In this document: piece after piece, positions 14,590 to 22,926 of the stretch
How positions within the stretch are numbered: the stretch's first letter is position 1
Layout of the letters: every line of letters begins with the position of its first letter
Source of the DNA: Fibrobacter sp. UBA4297
GTDB lineage: Bacteria > Fibrobacterota > Fibrobacteria > Fibrobacterales > Fibrobacteraceae
Assembly: GCF_002394865.1 (NCBI RefSeq)
Contig: NZ_DGUZ01000016.1
Coordinates: 1 to 33,484, forward strand
Direction: 5' to 3'
DNA length: 33,484 nucleotides
Translations under genes and position numbers: made by a program
Notes under the pieces: model-generated
The model's input: only the letters and a program-made list of their open reading frames with translations
What the model was told of the DNA's origin: nothing
Database searches by the model: none

Positions 14590-14613
14590 AAGTCCTCGCA
14601 ACCGCGAGGACTT
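14590..14613. terminator. Bidirectional terminator between convergent genes
   Basis: AAGTCCTCGC (14590-14599) pairs perfectly with GCGAGGACTT (14604-14613) around an AACC loop. It lies between the GH127-type gene and the convergent TIGR02145 gene. The T tails are short on both strands. Confidence 0.7.
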
Positions 14614-14617
14614 TACT

Positions 14618-16130
14618 CTATTCATCCTTCACGCAGCGAACGGATACTGCATAATTTTTTTCCATTCTTTCAAAAATAACTTGACTATCCTTACTTGAAA
14701 CACTGAATACGTAGGTCCCTTCGGGAGCGTCGCATGAGGGGGGGATGCATAAAGTCCATTCCAATTGAGTCGCGAAATATGTATATCTACCTGCGGATTC
14801 GAGAGAGGTCTCTAAATTTGGGACATTTCCAATGTATCTGTATTCCTTAGGATGGTCCATGTTGACAAAACCTGCTGGTAATAGATTAAATCCAAAAACG
14901 TCAGAACCGTTGCCATCATCAAGCCAATCGCTAGTTGATTTTAAATTTGTGGAAAGATTGTTGGCGTGGCCGATTAAAATTTTCCATTCGTTGACACTTG
15001 GAATATGCCATTTTTCAGGGCAAATACCACGGGACTTGGAGTCTTCGGTATGATAGGTAAAGCAATCGTTGTTTTTTGCAATCCATCGCCGCGTCCCACA
15101 TGTACAACCTTCCGTATTTTGCGCAACTATCAGGGGCGTTGTTGTAGCAAACACTCGCAGAATCATAACGATTGTAATCAGTTTCTATTGAATCGATATA
15201 GGCATAGTTCAGGTTTTCCGCCATCCACCACTGGGTGCCGATTTTTACAGTCTTGTAAACTTGATCATCGCGCTCGTCCGTCATTGTGCCGTAATCTGAT
15301 ACGATAAGAGGTTTTTCATCCTTGACACAACGAATGAAGTAAAAACTTTGTTTCTGAGCATCAAATTGATTGAATTTTTTTTCTATTACTCCTAGAGCCT
15401 TTGCCTTACTGCTGTCAGATTCTATTGAAGACCAAAAAAATCCATATTGTGAAAGTAACTCATACTTGATATTTTCATTTTCTCCATAAAGCCAGTAGTG
15501 ATTTAACCATTCGATGTTTTTGGGTGATTCATTGGCGAATTTGATGAAATTATTTATGTCGGATTCATTTGGAATGTGCCAGTTTTCAGGACACGCTCCT
15601 CTTGTATAATTGTACGCATCGTTTTTGCATGTGCCTTGTAAACCGTCTCTCCAAATGCCACAACCGATTCCTGTTTGTCCATAAACTGCGGCGCTATCCA
15701 TGGCTGTGGACCATGAATAAAGTCTTCCGTACTTTGCGCAACTATCACGACTGTTGTTATAACATAAACTGGGCAATGTCTGCGCTAGAACCGAAGCCAT
15801 TCTGTTATGATAATCAAAGTTCAAGTTCTCCGCCATCCATGTCTGTTCGCCGATTTTGATGGTTTTGTATACTTGACCATCGCGCTCGTCGATCAATTCA
15901 CCATATGAAATCAGTGTTATGCTTGAAGATGAAAAAGAGCTAGACGAATTAGTCTGTAAGCTGCTTGAAAAGATTTCGTTGGAGGACGAAATACTTATAA
16001 TAGTGGAACTGGATACAAGAGTTTCTCTTGATGAACTCTCTGTGTAAAAATCGGTAGGATTGCTATCACTACAAGCCGTAAATAAAAATGCAAAAAATCC
16101 AGCAAATAAAAAAAAGTAAGTGTTCCGCAT
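14618..16130 (-). pseudogene. Two-domain TIGR02145 lipoprotein with a frameshift in a homopolymer
   Basis: This gene encodes a lipoprotein (lipobox FTAC, serine-rich linker) with two copies of the F. succinogenes major paralogous domain, TIGR02145. Domain 1 runs from TIKIGEQTWMAENLNF through CAKYGRLYSW and CPENWHIP to FIRCVKDE. Domain 2 begins TVKIGTQWWMAENLNY and CAKYGRLYMWDAAMDCKK, where the frame breaks, then resumes as NNDCFTYHTED, CPEKWHIP, GFNLLPAGF and RCVKDE. The break is at six A residues (T6 on the plus strand, 15072-15077); one extra A would restore the full protein. As read, the first frame ends at 15015 and the second covers up to 15166. Start ATG 16130 follows GGAGG; an upstream TTG start is less likely. 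Domain 1 is shorter and lacks the GFNLLPAG block. Sequencing error, true decay and slippage are all possible. Confidence 0.78.
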
Positions 16131-16142
16131 ATAGACCTCCAA

Positions 16143-16965
16143 CTATTGCAAATATATATGAATTTATGGATTTGTGGTTCCTGTAGAGTTTAGAAGTAGT
16201 ATTGACAGTGTAAGCTTCCCCAATTCGTCTCTGTGCGGTCGCGTTCGCAGAGCAGTTGCACCATTGGAGTTGCAAACGCATGATTTGTTGTTGTAATTAC
16301 GAATATGAGTGTTTGAACAAAGTATTTTAGATAAATTATTGTGTGTTAAATTTAATAACAAGGTAAATTAAATAACACCCCTGTTACTAAAAAATACAAA
16401 AATCTTACGTTGTGTTTTATTGCCTTTTTATGGTCGCAACTTAACATATGTTCTGTTGTGGTGATAAATTAACTTTGCTTGCGTTGTCCTCGCATCGTCA
16501 TCCTCGCGATGCGAGGAACCATAAATTTCTTGTTGTAGCAGCTTTCTTCTCTAATAATTAACTGTAAAATCCTATAAACATGGCACTCCCAAATGAAAAT
16601 TTTCACTCCATATGGACTTTTGGGCATCCCGAACGGCAGATTCCTAACCACCAACCACTGTTTACTAACCACTAAATTGTTTCCGAAAATAAACAGTCGT
16701 TGCGGTTTCCTCAATGCGTTGTTATAGTAACCAACATGTAATTAATTTTTTCAAGAACGAAAAAACTAGTTTTATTATTTTTAGCGTGGGTTCTACAGCC
16801 TGGAATAAAAAAATTGGGGTGAAAATCGCCCAAAACCGATGTAAAAAGCGGATTGTAATTTTTTTGTTAGTCCATTGTTTACATAAAAAATGACTGAAAA
16901 AAGTTCTTTTTTAAGTAGATTTGGGATGAACAGGCGAAATAAAAGAATTAATTAACGGAGTTATT
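16143..16965. other. 823-bp AT-rich intergenic region
   Basis: I see no convincing gene here. It holds a near-palindrome at about 16230-16252 (CTCTGTGCG with CGCAGAG). There is also a perfect 10-bp inverted repeat CCTCGCATCG/CGATGCGAGG (16488-16497 with 16507-16516), short ACCAC/ACTAAC-type repeats near 16650-16675, and a small TTGGG/CCCAA hairpin (16814-16833). The last 100 bp are A/T-rich and presumably carry the promoter of the DUF4956 operon, but I cannot define its hexamers. An AACGGAG ribosome-binding site (16954-16960) precedes the next gene. Confidence 0.6.
16488..16516. repeat. Perfect 10-bp inverted repeat, 9-nt loop
   Basis: CCTCGCATCG (16488-16497) and CGATGCGAGG (16507-16516) form a perfect stem. 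The loop contains TCATCCTCG, echoing the TCATCC words of the other intergenic palindromes. There is no T tail, so it is unlikely to be a terminator. Confidence 0.6.
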
Positions 16966-17649
16966 ATGCTTGACCTTCTTGCTGTCCAGTCCAGCTCAAC
17001 AAACGCAACGATCATTACGCTTGCTTACACCTTGATCCTTGCTTTCATCCTGTCTTCTACTATTGCATGGACTTACGAAAAGACGTTCCTCGGACTTTCG
17101 TATTCGCGAAACTTTGTGCAGGGCATCGTGCTTAGCGCTGTGGTCGCAGCCATGGTGATGCAGGCCATCGGCGATAATGTTGGTCGTGGTCTTGGCATGA
17201 TGGGTGCCCTCTCGGTGGTCCGCTTCCGTACGAGCTTCAAGGACCCGCGCGATATCATGTTCATCTTCGCTGCTCTCGGTGCCGGTATCGGTTGCGGTGT
17301 TTACGCCTGGGGTGCCGCGGTGGGCGGTACAATCGCTTTCAGCTGTGTCGCATTCCTGCTTTCTCGCACGGGTCTTGGCACTAAGCACTTCTTTGACGGC
17401 ATGCTCCGCTTTGCTCTCCCGAACGAACCCAAGGTTCGTGGCCAGGTTGAAGATATCATGAAGGGCAATTTAAAGACGTTTATTTTGATTACGATGCGTG
17501 AAGTCGATGGCGGTGCCCGCTTGGACGTCGCTTACCAGATCCGCCTCCGCGCAACGAAGCCCGCTGCCGAAATCCTCACGCTCCTATCGAAGGTCGAAGG
17601 CATTTCGGATGTCCAGTTCATGATGCAAGACGCTACGACGGAAATGTAA
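16966..17649 (+). CDS. DUF4956 inner-membrane protein
   Basis: This 227-residue membrane protein has predicted helices at about 15-36, 50-69 and 97-133, and the DUF4956 signature GALSVVRFRTSFKDPRD (80-96) at the membrane interface. A soluble C-terminal domain follows (about 150-227, ferredoxin-like ILITMREVDGGARLDVAYQI). DUF4956 has no established biochemical role, but its genes commonly sit beside VTC-domain (polyphosphate polymerase) and CotH/lamin-tail genes, as they do here. In this operon it is the only integral inner-membrane protein with several spans, so it is the natural candidate to anchor the VTC protein or pass its product across the membrane; that is inference. A stop-to-start gap of 13 bp leads into the adaptor gene. 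Confidence 0.85.
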   Translation: MLDLLAVQSSSTNATIITLAYTLILAFILSSTIAWTYEKTFLGLSYSRNFVQGIVLSAVVAAMVMQAIGDNVGRGLGMMGALSVVRFRTSFKDPRDIMFIFAALGAGIGCGVYAWGAAVGGTIAFSCVAFLLSRTGLGTKHFFDGMLRFALPNEPKVRGQVEDIMKGNLKTFILITMREVDGGARLDVAYQIRLRATKPAAEILTLLSKVEGISDVQFMMQDATTEM

Positions 17650-17662
17650 GGAGGTTTGAAAA

Positions 17663-18772
17663 ATGAATAAGCTCGAAGATCTTCTCGACAATTTCTGGAA
17701 TACCCACAAGAACAATGCGGGTGTCGCTTACGTCTATACCCACAAGCTTTCTATTGCCTGGGTGGCATGCGTCGTGTTTGCCGTGATGCTTGGCTTTATC
17801 TACCAGGGCAAGGCGGCCATGTTCCGTGGCATTGCCGAATCCAGCGAAACGATTATCAGCCTTCCGTCTCCGACCGAAATCGTCAAGATTTACGTGGTTC
17901 CGGGCCAGGAAGTCAAGCCGGGCGACACTATCGTGGTTATCAACCGTCCGGACCTCACGCTCCGCGTTGCCGAACTCACCCGTGAACTTGACGCTCTCGA
18001 AGGCCGCAGCAACTTGAGCTCTGCCGAAATCGACCAGAAGGTGGCCGAAGTCAAGGCTAACCTCGAATCTCGTCGCCTCACACTTTTGGCTGAAATTCGC
18101 AACCTTGAAGCAGAATACGAAAGCAACAAGGCTATTTCTGCCAAGCTCAAGAGCCTCTCGAACTCCAAGTCCAAGGCCGATGGCAACGATGCCATGGCTA
18201 TGCGCATCAAGAGCCTCAAGAACGAACTTGCTGTTGCAACCAGGAGCGCCAACGAACAGATTGCCCTCCTCCGCGGTAGCAACAAGTTGCAAAAGTCTAG
18301 CGGCAAGACCGAAGCTGCAAACATCCGCAAGGAACTCGCCGAACTTCGCAAACAGCAGAAGGAACTCACCCAGATTGCCAAGGAAAATTGGGTTGTCGGT
18401 GATGTGAATGTGCGCGATGGCGAAAAGGTCTCTAGCTTTGCCCCGATTGTGACGCTTGCCCACAAGTCCCCGACGCTTATCCGTGGCTACATCAACGAAC
18501 AGATTTACGAAAACACGAACCTCGGCGAAGCCGTGAAGGTGGCTTCCCTTACTGGTAAGGGCAAGGCCGTGATTGGTGAGGTGGTCGGTCTTTCGAGCCG
18601 CATCGTGCCGTTCCCGACCCGCATGTGGAAGATGCCGGAAATTCCGGTCTATGGCCGCGAAGTGACCATCAAGATTCCCGAAGAAAATCAGTTCTTGCTT
18701 GGCGAAATGGTGACTATTACCGAAACGAGCAAGCGCAACTTGGAAAAGCAGCAACAGAAGGCTAAGAAGTAA
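17663..18772 (+). CDS. HlyD-like periplasmic adaptor (membrane fusion protein)
   Basis: This 369-residue protein has a short cytoplasmic N-terminus, one membrane helix (about 30-47), and a biotinyl-lipoyl-like half-motif (SLPSPTEIVKIYVVPGQEVK, 66-85). A long coiled coil follows (about 100-250, rich in E, K, L and A). The returning lipoyl/beta-barrel part (VVGDVNVRDGEKVSSFAPIV onwards) completes the fold. It should bridge the inner membrane to the TolC-like protein encoded next. A strong AAGGAGG site precedes the ATG, and the stop overlaps the next start by 1 nt (TAATG). Unlike normal exporters there is no adjacent ABC, RND or MFS pump; DUF4956 takes that genomic position. Confidence 0.85.
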   Translation: MNKLEDLLDNFWNTHKNNAGVAYVYTHKLSIAWVACVVFAVMLGFIYQGKAAMFRGIAESSETIISLPSPTEIVKIYVVPGQEVKPGDTIVVINRPDLTLRVAELTRELDALEGRSNLSSAEIDQKVAEVKANLESRRLTLLAEIRNLEAEYESNKAISAKLKSLSNSKSKADGNDAMAMRIKSLKNELAVATRSANEQIALLRGSNKLQKSSGKTEAANIRKELAELRKQQKELTQIAKENWVVGDVNVRDGEKVSSFAPIVTLAHKSPTLIRGYINEQIYENTNLGEAVKVASLTGKGKAVIGEVVGLSSRIVPFPTRMWKMPEIPVYGREVTIKIPEENQFLLGEMVTITETSKRNLEKQQQKAKK

Positions 18773-20172
18773 TGAAGACTGTATCCTTTTTAACGCTCGC
18801 ACTGACTGCGGCGGCAATCGCAAGCCCTCTCACATGGGAACGCCTGATCGAATCCGCTAAGGCAGATCCGAGGTATGAAGCTGCCGCAAAACGTGCCGAG
18901 GCGACATCGAAAGAACGCAACCTCAAGCTTTGGGACAAGATTGAGCTCCGTTACCAGTTGGACGGCTTTAGCTTTGCCAAGCACGACTTTGAACTCCGTG
19001 TGACTCCGCAGGCATTTGGCGAACGCTCTGCCGACAAGGCTCACTACGAGGCGGTTAAGAATTATCAGCAGGCAACATTTGCCGTTGAACGCTCGATCCT
19101 CCTTTACGACCGTTACGAACGCGGCGTGCGCTATGTACTTCGCCAGAAGATTAACGAAATCAACAAGCAGCTATTGCAGGTTACCCAGGACCGTATCGAG
19201 GTTCTCCACCTCAAGTCCGGTTCTGCTTCGTTCAATGCCGAAGACCTGATGACTTCGCTCGAAAAGAGTGCCTCGCTTAAGGCGAACTTGCTTTCGGACA
19301 GCACGGCGCTTCGTGATGCCGAACTCAAGATGATGATTTGGGCTCCGGACTTTGACAACGTTGCCTTGGATTCGTCGTTCCTCCCGTCGATGGAAGAACT
19401 TGCCGAATTCCTGAAGAATGGCGTGACTGTTGACGAAAACTTCCCGCTCGTGGCTCTCGCCAAGGGCAAGCGCGATTCCGATATTTCCAAGGCTCAACAA
19501 GACGCCAGCAAGGACCGCAACTACATCTCTCATGTCGGTATCGGCTACTCGCTCCAGATTGAATCCTTGATGGAAAAGTACAAGGACTTGGATGGCAGTG
19601 ATATTATTAAGCCTGAGTACAAAAAGTATGAAGGTGAATGGAAAAGTGGAGCATGCCCGACAGGGCTTACTTCGGACGGTGATTGCGCTATTTGGGATAA
19701 CTCTCATACGATTAGAAAACTTGTTCCCGAAACGGACAATCGCAAGACTGCGGACAAGTTCTTTGTGAACCTCGCATTCCGCCTGCCGTTCTTCGATAGC
19801 AACAAGGACGCCTCTCTCCGCGAACAGGTCGAAAAACTCGATGCCGAAAGCAAGTACTTGGACGAAGTCCGCGAAGTGAACCAGAAGGTCGCCCGCCTCA
19901 CCGAAGAAGTCCTTACGCTTATCGACCAGTGGAAGGTCTTGAAGGACTATGCCGAACAAGTGAACGCCAGTGGCTTTATGGAACAGTTTGCGCACAAGGC
20001 TGGTTCCGACCCGCTCCTGCTCCTCCGCGCCCGCGAAAGCGCTCTCGAAAGCGACTTGAAGGCTGCAAAACTTGAATACGATATCTATGCCCGCTATTTG
20101 GAGTTGCTGGATTTCTCCGGTGGACTTGCCCGTGAGGATGTCGTGAACCATCTTCGTGAAGGAATCAGGTAG
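18772..20172 (+). CDS. TolC-like outer-membrane protein
   Basis: This 466-residue protein has a signal peptide (1-18, AAAIAS|PL) and the layout of outer-membrane efflux proteins. Amphipathic beta segments (IELRYQLDGFSFAKHDFELR and KFFVNLAFRLPFFDSNKDAS) alternate with long helical hairpins (100-200 and 345-445). Sequence similarity to TolC is low, and I rely on architecture and position after the HlyD-like gene. An Asp/Lys/Cys-containing insert (residues 265-320; two cysteines in SGACPTG and DGDCAIW) sits where a surface loop would be expected. It is translationally coupled to the adaptor gene upstream and lies 3 bp from the VTC-domain gene downstream. Confidence 0.75.
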   Translation: MKTVSFLTLALTAAAIASPLTWERLIESAKADPRYEAAAKRAEATSKERNLKLWDKIELRYQLDGFSFAKHDFELRVTPQAFGERSADKAHYEAVKNYQQATFAVERSILLYDRYERGVRYVLRQKINEINKQLLQVTQDRIEVLHLKSGSASFNAEDLMTSLEKSASLKANLLSDSTALRDAELKMMIWAPDFDNVALDSSFLPSMEELAEFLKNGVTVDENFPLVALAKGKRDSDISKAQQDASKDRNYISHVGIGYSLQIESLMEKYKDLDGSDIIKPEYKKYEGEWKSGACPTGLTSDGDCAIWDNSHTIRKLVPETDNRKTADKFFVNLAFRLPFFDSNKDASLREQVEKLDAESKYLDEVREVNQKVARLTEEVLTLIDQWKVLKDYAEQVNASGFMEQFAHKAGSDPLLLLRARESALESDLKAAKLEYDIYARYLELLDFSGGLAREDVVNHLREGIR

Positions 20173-20175
20173 TTT

Positions 20176-20994
20176 ATGGCTGAGGCCCGCGGATTTAGCC
20201 TTCTCGAACGCTTCGAGCTGAAGTACCATATCCCCGTCGAATGGGCGGACCGGATTGGTGCGTTCCTTGCGCCGTATTGCGAAGAGGACTACTATTCCAA
20301 GATTACTCCGGGTGGATTCTACTGGATTACGAACCTCTACTTGGACACACCGACGTGGACGTTCCTCGGCTGGAAAAAGAAACAGCTCCTGGACCGCTTC
20401 AACATGCGCATCCGCACGTACGGCGAACATCCATCGCAAGATGGTACGTTCCACTTTGAGGTCAAGCGTAAAATCCGTAACATCTGCTACAAGAGCCGAG
20501 CTACCATCAAGGGTATCAACCCCGGCGAAGTTTGGAATATGAAGCCCGAAGATTGGCCGTGCAAGAGCGAAAAAGACCGTATGTACCTCAAGGATTACCT
20601 GTACAAGACGGAACTTTATGGTGCGCATCCGCGACTTCTGACGCAGTACAAGCGACGTGCCTGGTTCGGGCTCCGCGAAGAGTATTCCCGCGTGACCATT
20701 GATACCGGTATGCGCTTCCGCGAAGAGAACGGCTTTGACTACACTGTGGATCCGCACTATATGCACTCGACCGGAATCCCCAGGTTCTTCCAGCCGGGGT
20801 GCGATGCCGTGCTCGAACTCAAGTGCCCGGCCGCGCAGATGCCGTACTGGATGTTCGACCTCATCCGTGCTTTGAATTTAAAGCATGGTGCATTCTCCAA
20901 GTTCGGGAATGCCGCCGCCGAATGGAAACGAGTGTACGAAAATCCGCGTCGATTCAAGAGCCCGTACTGGACTCGTCTCGCCGGAAATTTCTAA
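20176..20994 (+). CDS. VTC-domain protein (polyphosphate-polymerase-like, triphosphate tunnel fold)
   Basis: This 272-residue cytosolic protein is almost entirely a VTC domain, the triphosphate-tunnel fold of the yeast vacuolar polyphosphate polymerase Vtc4. Expected tunnel residues are present: E14/K16 (ERFELKY), YLDTP (55-59), R78/R80 (MRIRTYG), E95/K97 (FEVKRK), K159-R160-R161 (TQYKRRAW), D176 (TIDTG), E214/K216 (VLELK) and K242 (SKF). Catalysis would need a nucleoside triphosphate and a divalent metal. Whether it makes polyphosphate or another product is not known for bacterial members in DUF4956 operons. It has no signal peptide or membrane helix, so it must act at the cytoplasmic face. 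AAGGA (20159-20163) is the only ribosome-binding candidate, somewhat far from the ATG. Confidence 0.85.
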   Translation: MAEARGFSLLERFELKYHIPVEWADRIGAFLAPYCEEDYYSKITPGGFYWITNLYLDTPTWTFLGWKKKQLLDRFNMRIRTYGEHPSQDGTFHFEVKRKIRNICYKSRATIKGINPGEVWNMKPEDWPCKSEKDRMYLKDYLYKTELYGAHPRLLTQYKRRAWFGLREEYSRVTIDTGMRFREENGFDYTVDPHYMHSTGIPRFFQPGCDAVLELKCPAAQMPYWMFDLIRALNLKHGAFSKFGNAAAEWKRVYENPRRFKSPYWTRLAGNF

Positions 20995-21030
20995 CATAGA
21001 TTTATAACATTTAACAAAAGGAAGGCGCTC

Positions 21031-22734
21031 ATGAATACAAAAAAATGGCTTGCAGTAGGCTCTTGCGTCACTGCGCTCGGTCTGTTCTCTGCCTGCTCCG
21101 ATGATGAGTCTAGTCCAATTACACCCCCTGTTGTCAATAGTTCCTCGGCGATAGCTCCGAATAGCAGCGATGCCACCCCGAACTCTTCTGCAGATGTTGG
21201 CGGATCCTCGTCTTCCAATACGACCCCTGCTCCGACATCGAGCTCGGATGCTGAAGGGGTTGTCGATTCCTCGTTCACCAACATGGGCGTTTCCGAAATC
21301 ATGTACAACGCTCCAGGTGGTTCCGCTTTGGAATGGGTTGAAGTCTATATCAAGAAGGGACCGGATATTACGGATATGCAACTCAGCAACCTCCGCCTGG
21401 ATGGTGCTGTTGCTTTTAATTTCCCGACGGGTTCTTTGAAAAATGGCGAATATGTCATCGTGACTAACGATGTCGCCTTGTTCAACCAGACTTATGCAGG
21501 TAAGCTTCCGGCGGGTTGCAAGGTTTATGGTCCGTGGGACAAGGATTCCAAAACAGGTACTGTCGCAAAGCTTGTAAACGAAGGCGATGTCGTTGAAGTT
21601 AAGCTTAAGGGCGAAGGCGACGTTAGCGCTGCTTTCAGTAGCCAGCCGCCATGGCCAAGCCTTGCCGATGGCAAGGGCCGTACACTCGTGTATAGAGGCA
21701 CCGGTAACGAAGCTGACCCGAATTCCTGGGGGGCTAGCGCCGTTGAAAACGGCAGTCCGTGTGCTGGTGGCGACAAGGTCCTCGATGCTTCTACAGTTCG
21801 CTTGAATGAAATCAAACCGTATTCTCTCGGTGTAACCGATGGATGGATTGAACTTTACAACTACGGTACCGCTCCAGTGGACATTAAGGGCTGGGAACTC
21901 GAATCCAAGTTGAAAGGCAAGAAGTGGACTATCGGTGGCGCCAATACGGTTGTCCCTGCCAATGGCTATTTGCTTCTCGAAGCTACCGCTGATGTCTTTG
22001 GCGATGGTCTTTTCTTAAGCGATAACGGTGATGAAATCTATTTGTTCGAAGCCGCTGCCGGTGTCCGTACAGGTAAGGAAACGAGCTTGCTCATTTCTGC
22101 AGGTAAGCAGTCTAGCGGTATTGTCGAAGTGGCTGGAGGCTCGGTCGCTCAGGGCGCCATGGCTACAGAAACTCCGGGGGCTGCGAACTCTGCTCTCAAG
22201 GCGGGGCCGATTTTCATCAGTGAAATCCATTATCATGAAAACGAAAGTGATTTGAATGACTTGGAATTCCTTGAACTTGTGAACAAGGGAACCACTCCGG
22301 TAACGCTTGCCGAAAATGTTAACAACGTTCCGCAGGGCTGGAAGATTGAAGGCGTCAATATGGAGTTCGCTGCAACAGACGTTATTGCCGCTGGCGGTAA
22401 GATGGTTTTGTTTAACGACTCTCTCAAGGCAAAGGAATCTTTGCTCCGTGTACGCTATTCGATTGACGAAAGTGTTCCTATACGTTTCTATGCGGGCAAA
22501 CTCTCGAACCGCGGTGAAACTGTAGCCGTCAAGAAGCCGTATTCGTTTGTCACTAGAGAGGACAATACAAAGCAGTGGTACTATGAAATTTCCGATGCGA
22601 CGCTTTATAGCGACCGCTGGCCGGGATTGACCGAAGCAGATGGCAAGGGCAAGAGCCTCAACCGCAAGGACTTTACTACGACTGGTTACGGTTCTGCAGT
22701 ATGGAGTGCTTCAGCTCCGACTCCGGGCAAGTAA
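21031..22734 (+). CDS. Lipoprotein with three lamin-tail-like domains
   Basis: This 567-residue lipoprotein has the lipobox LFSAC (Cys22), then a Ser/Pro/Thr-rich linker to about residue 80. Three lamin-tail-type immunoglobulin-like domains follow: about 86-250 (VSEIMYNAPGGSALEWVEVY), 256-385 (VRLNEIKPYS, then GWIELYNYGTAPVDIKGW) and 394-567 (IFISEIHYHENESDLNDLEF). Such domains occur in surface and extracellular proteins and often accompany CotH kinases in VTC/DUF4956 neighbourhoods, but no CotH kinase motif is present. As the last gene of the operon it is probably the surface-exposed effector or receptor of the system; inference. AAAAGGAAGG precedes the start, and a strong terminator lies about 90 bp after the stop. 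Confidence 0.85.
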   Translation: MNTKKWLAVGSCVTALGLFSACSDDESSPITPPVVNSSSAIAPNSSDATPNSSADVGGSSSSNTTPAPTSSSDAEGVVDSSFTNMGVSEIMYNAPGGSALEWVEVYIKKGPDITDMQLSNLRLDGAVAFNFPTGSLKNGEYVIVTNDVALFNQTYAGKLPAGCKVYGPWDKDSKTGTVAKLVNEGDVVEVKLKGEGDVSAAFSSQPPWPSLADGKGRTLVYRGTGNEADPNSWGASAVENGSPCAGGDKVLDASTVRLNEIKPYSLGVTDGWIELYNYGTAPVDIKGWELESKLKGKKWTIGGANTVVPANGYLLLEATADVFGDGLFLSDNGDEIYLFEAAAGVRTGKETSLLISAGKQSSGIVEVAGGSVAQGAMATETPGAANSALKAGPIFISEIHYHENESDLNDLEFLELVNKGTTPVTLAENVNNVPQGWKIEGVNMEFAATDVIAAGGKMVLFNDSLKAKESLLRVRYSIDESVPIRFYAGKLSNRGETVAVKKPYSFVTREDNTKQWYYEISDATLYSDRWPGLTEADGKGKSLNRKDFTTTGYGSAVWSASAPTPGK

Positions 22735-22825
22735 AGTTACTCGTACAGTCATCCTCGACCAAGTGAAACGCGGGAGGGGATCCTGTCATTTCACAGCTAC
22801 AATTATTCTTTTTGAGTTTTACGCC

Positions 22826-22856
22826 AAAAGTTCCGACATTTTGTCGGAACTTTTTT
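22826..22856 (+). terminator. Strong terminator ending the DUF4956-VTC operon
   Basis: AAAAGTTCCGACA (22826-22838) pairs perfectly with TGTCGGAACTTTT (22842-22854), with six T at 22851-22856. Confidence 0.92.
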
Positions 22857-22926
22857 CGTAGAATGTAAAATATGCGTCGTTTTGGAATTGCTGTTTTTGA
22901 CATCTTTTTGTATTATTATTGTAGCT

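Noticed and set aside
15066..15080. Programmed -1 frameshifting at the AAAAAAC site
   Set aside because: The heptamer is out of phase for a -1 slip: the needed change is +1 or -2, so classical -1 frameshifting does not explain it.
16469..16714. 81-codon minus-strand frame in the intergenic region
   Set aside because: Runs through the inverted repeat at 16488 with no domain or start signal.
19171..20766. 531-codon minus-strand frame spanning the TolC-like and VTC genes
   Set aside because: It crosses two well-supported plus-strand genes and has no recognisable domain.
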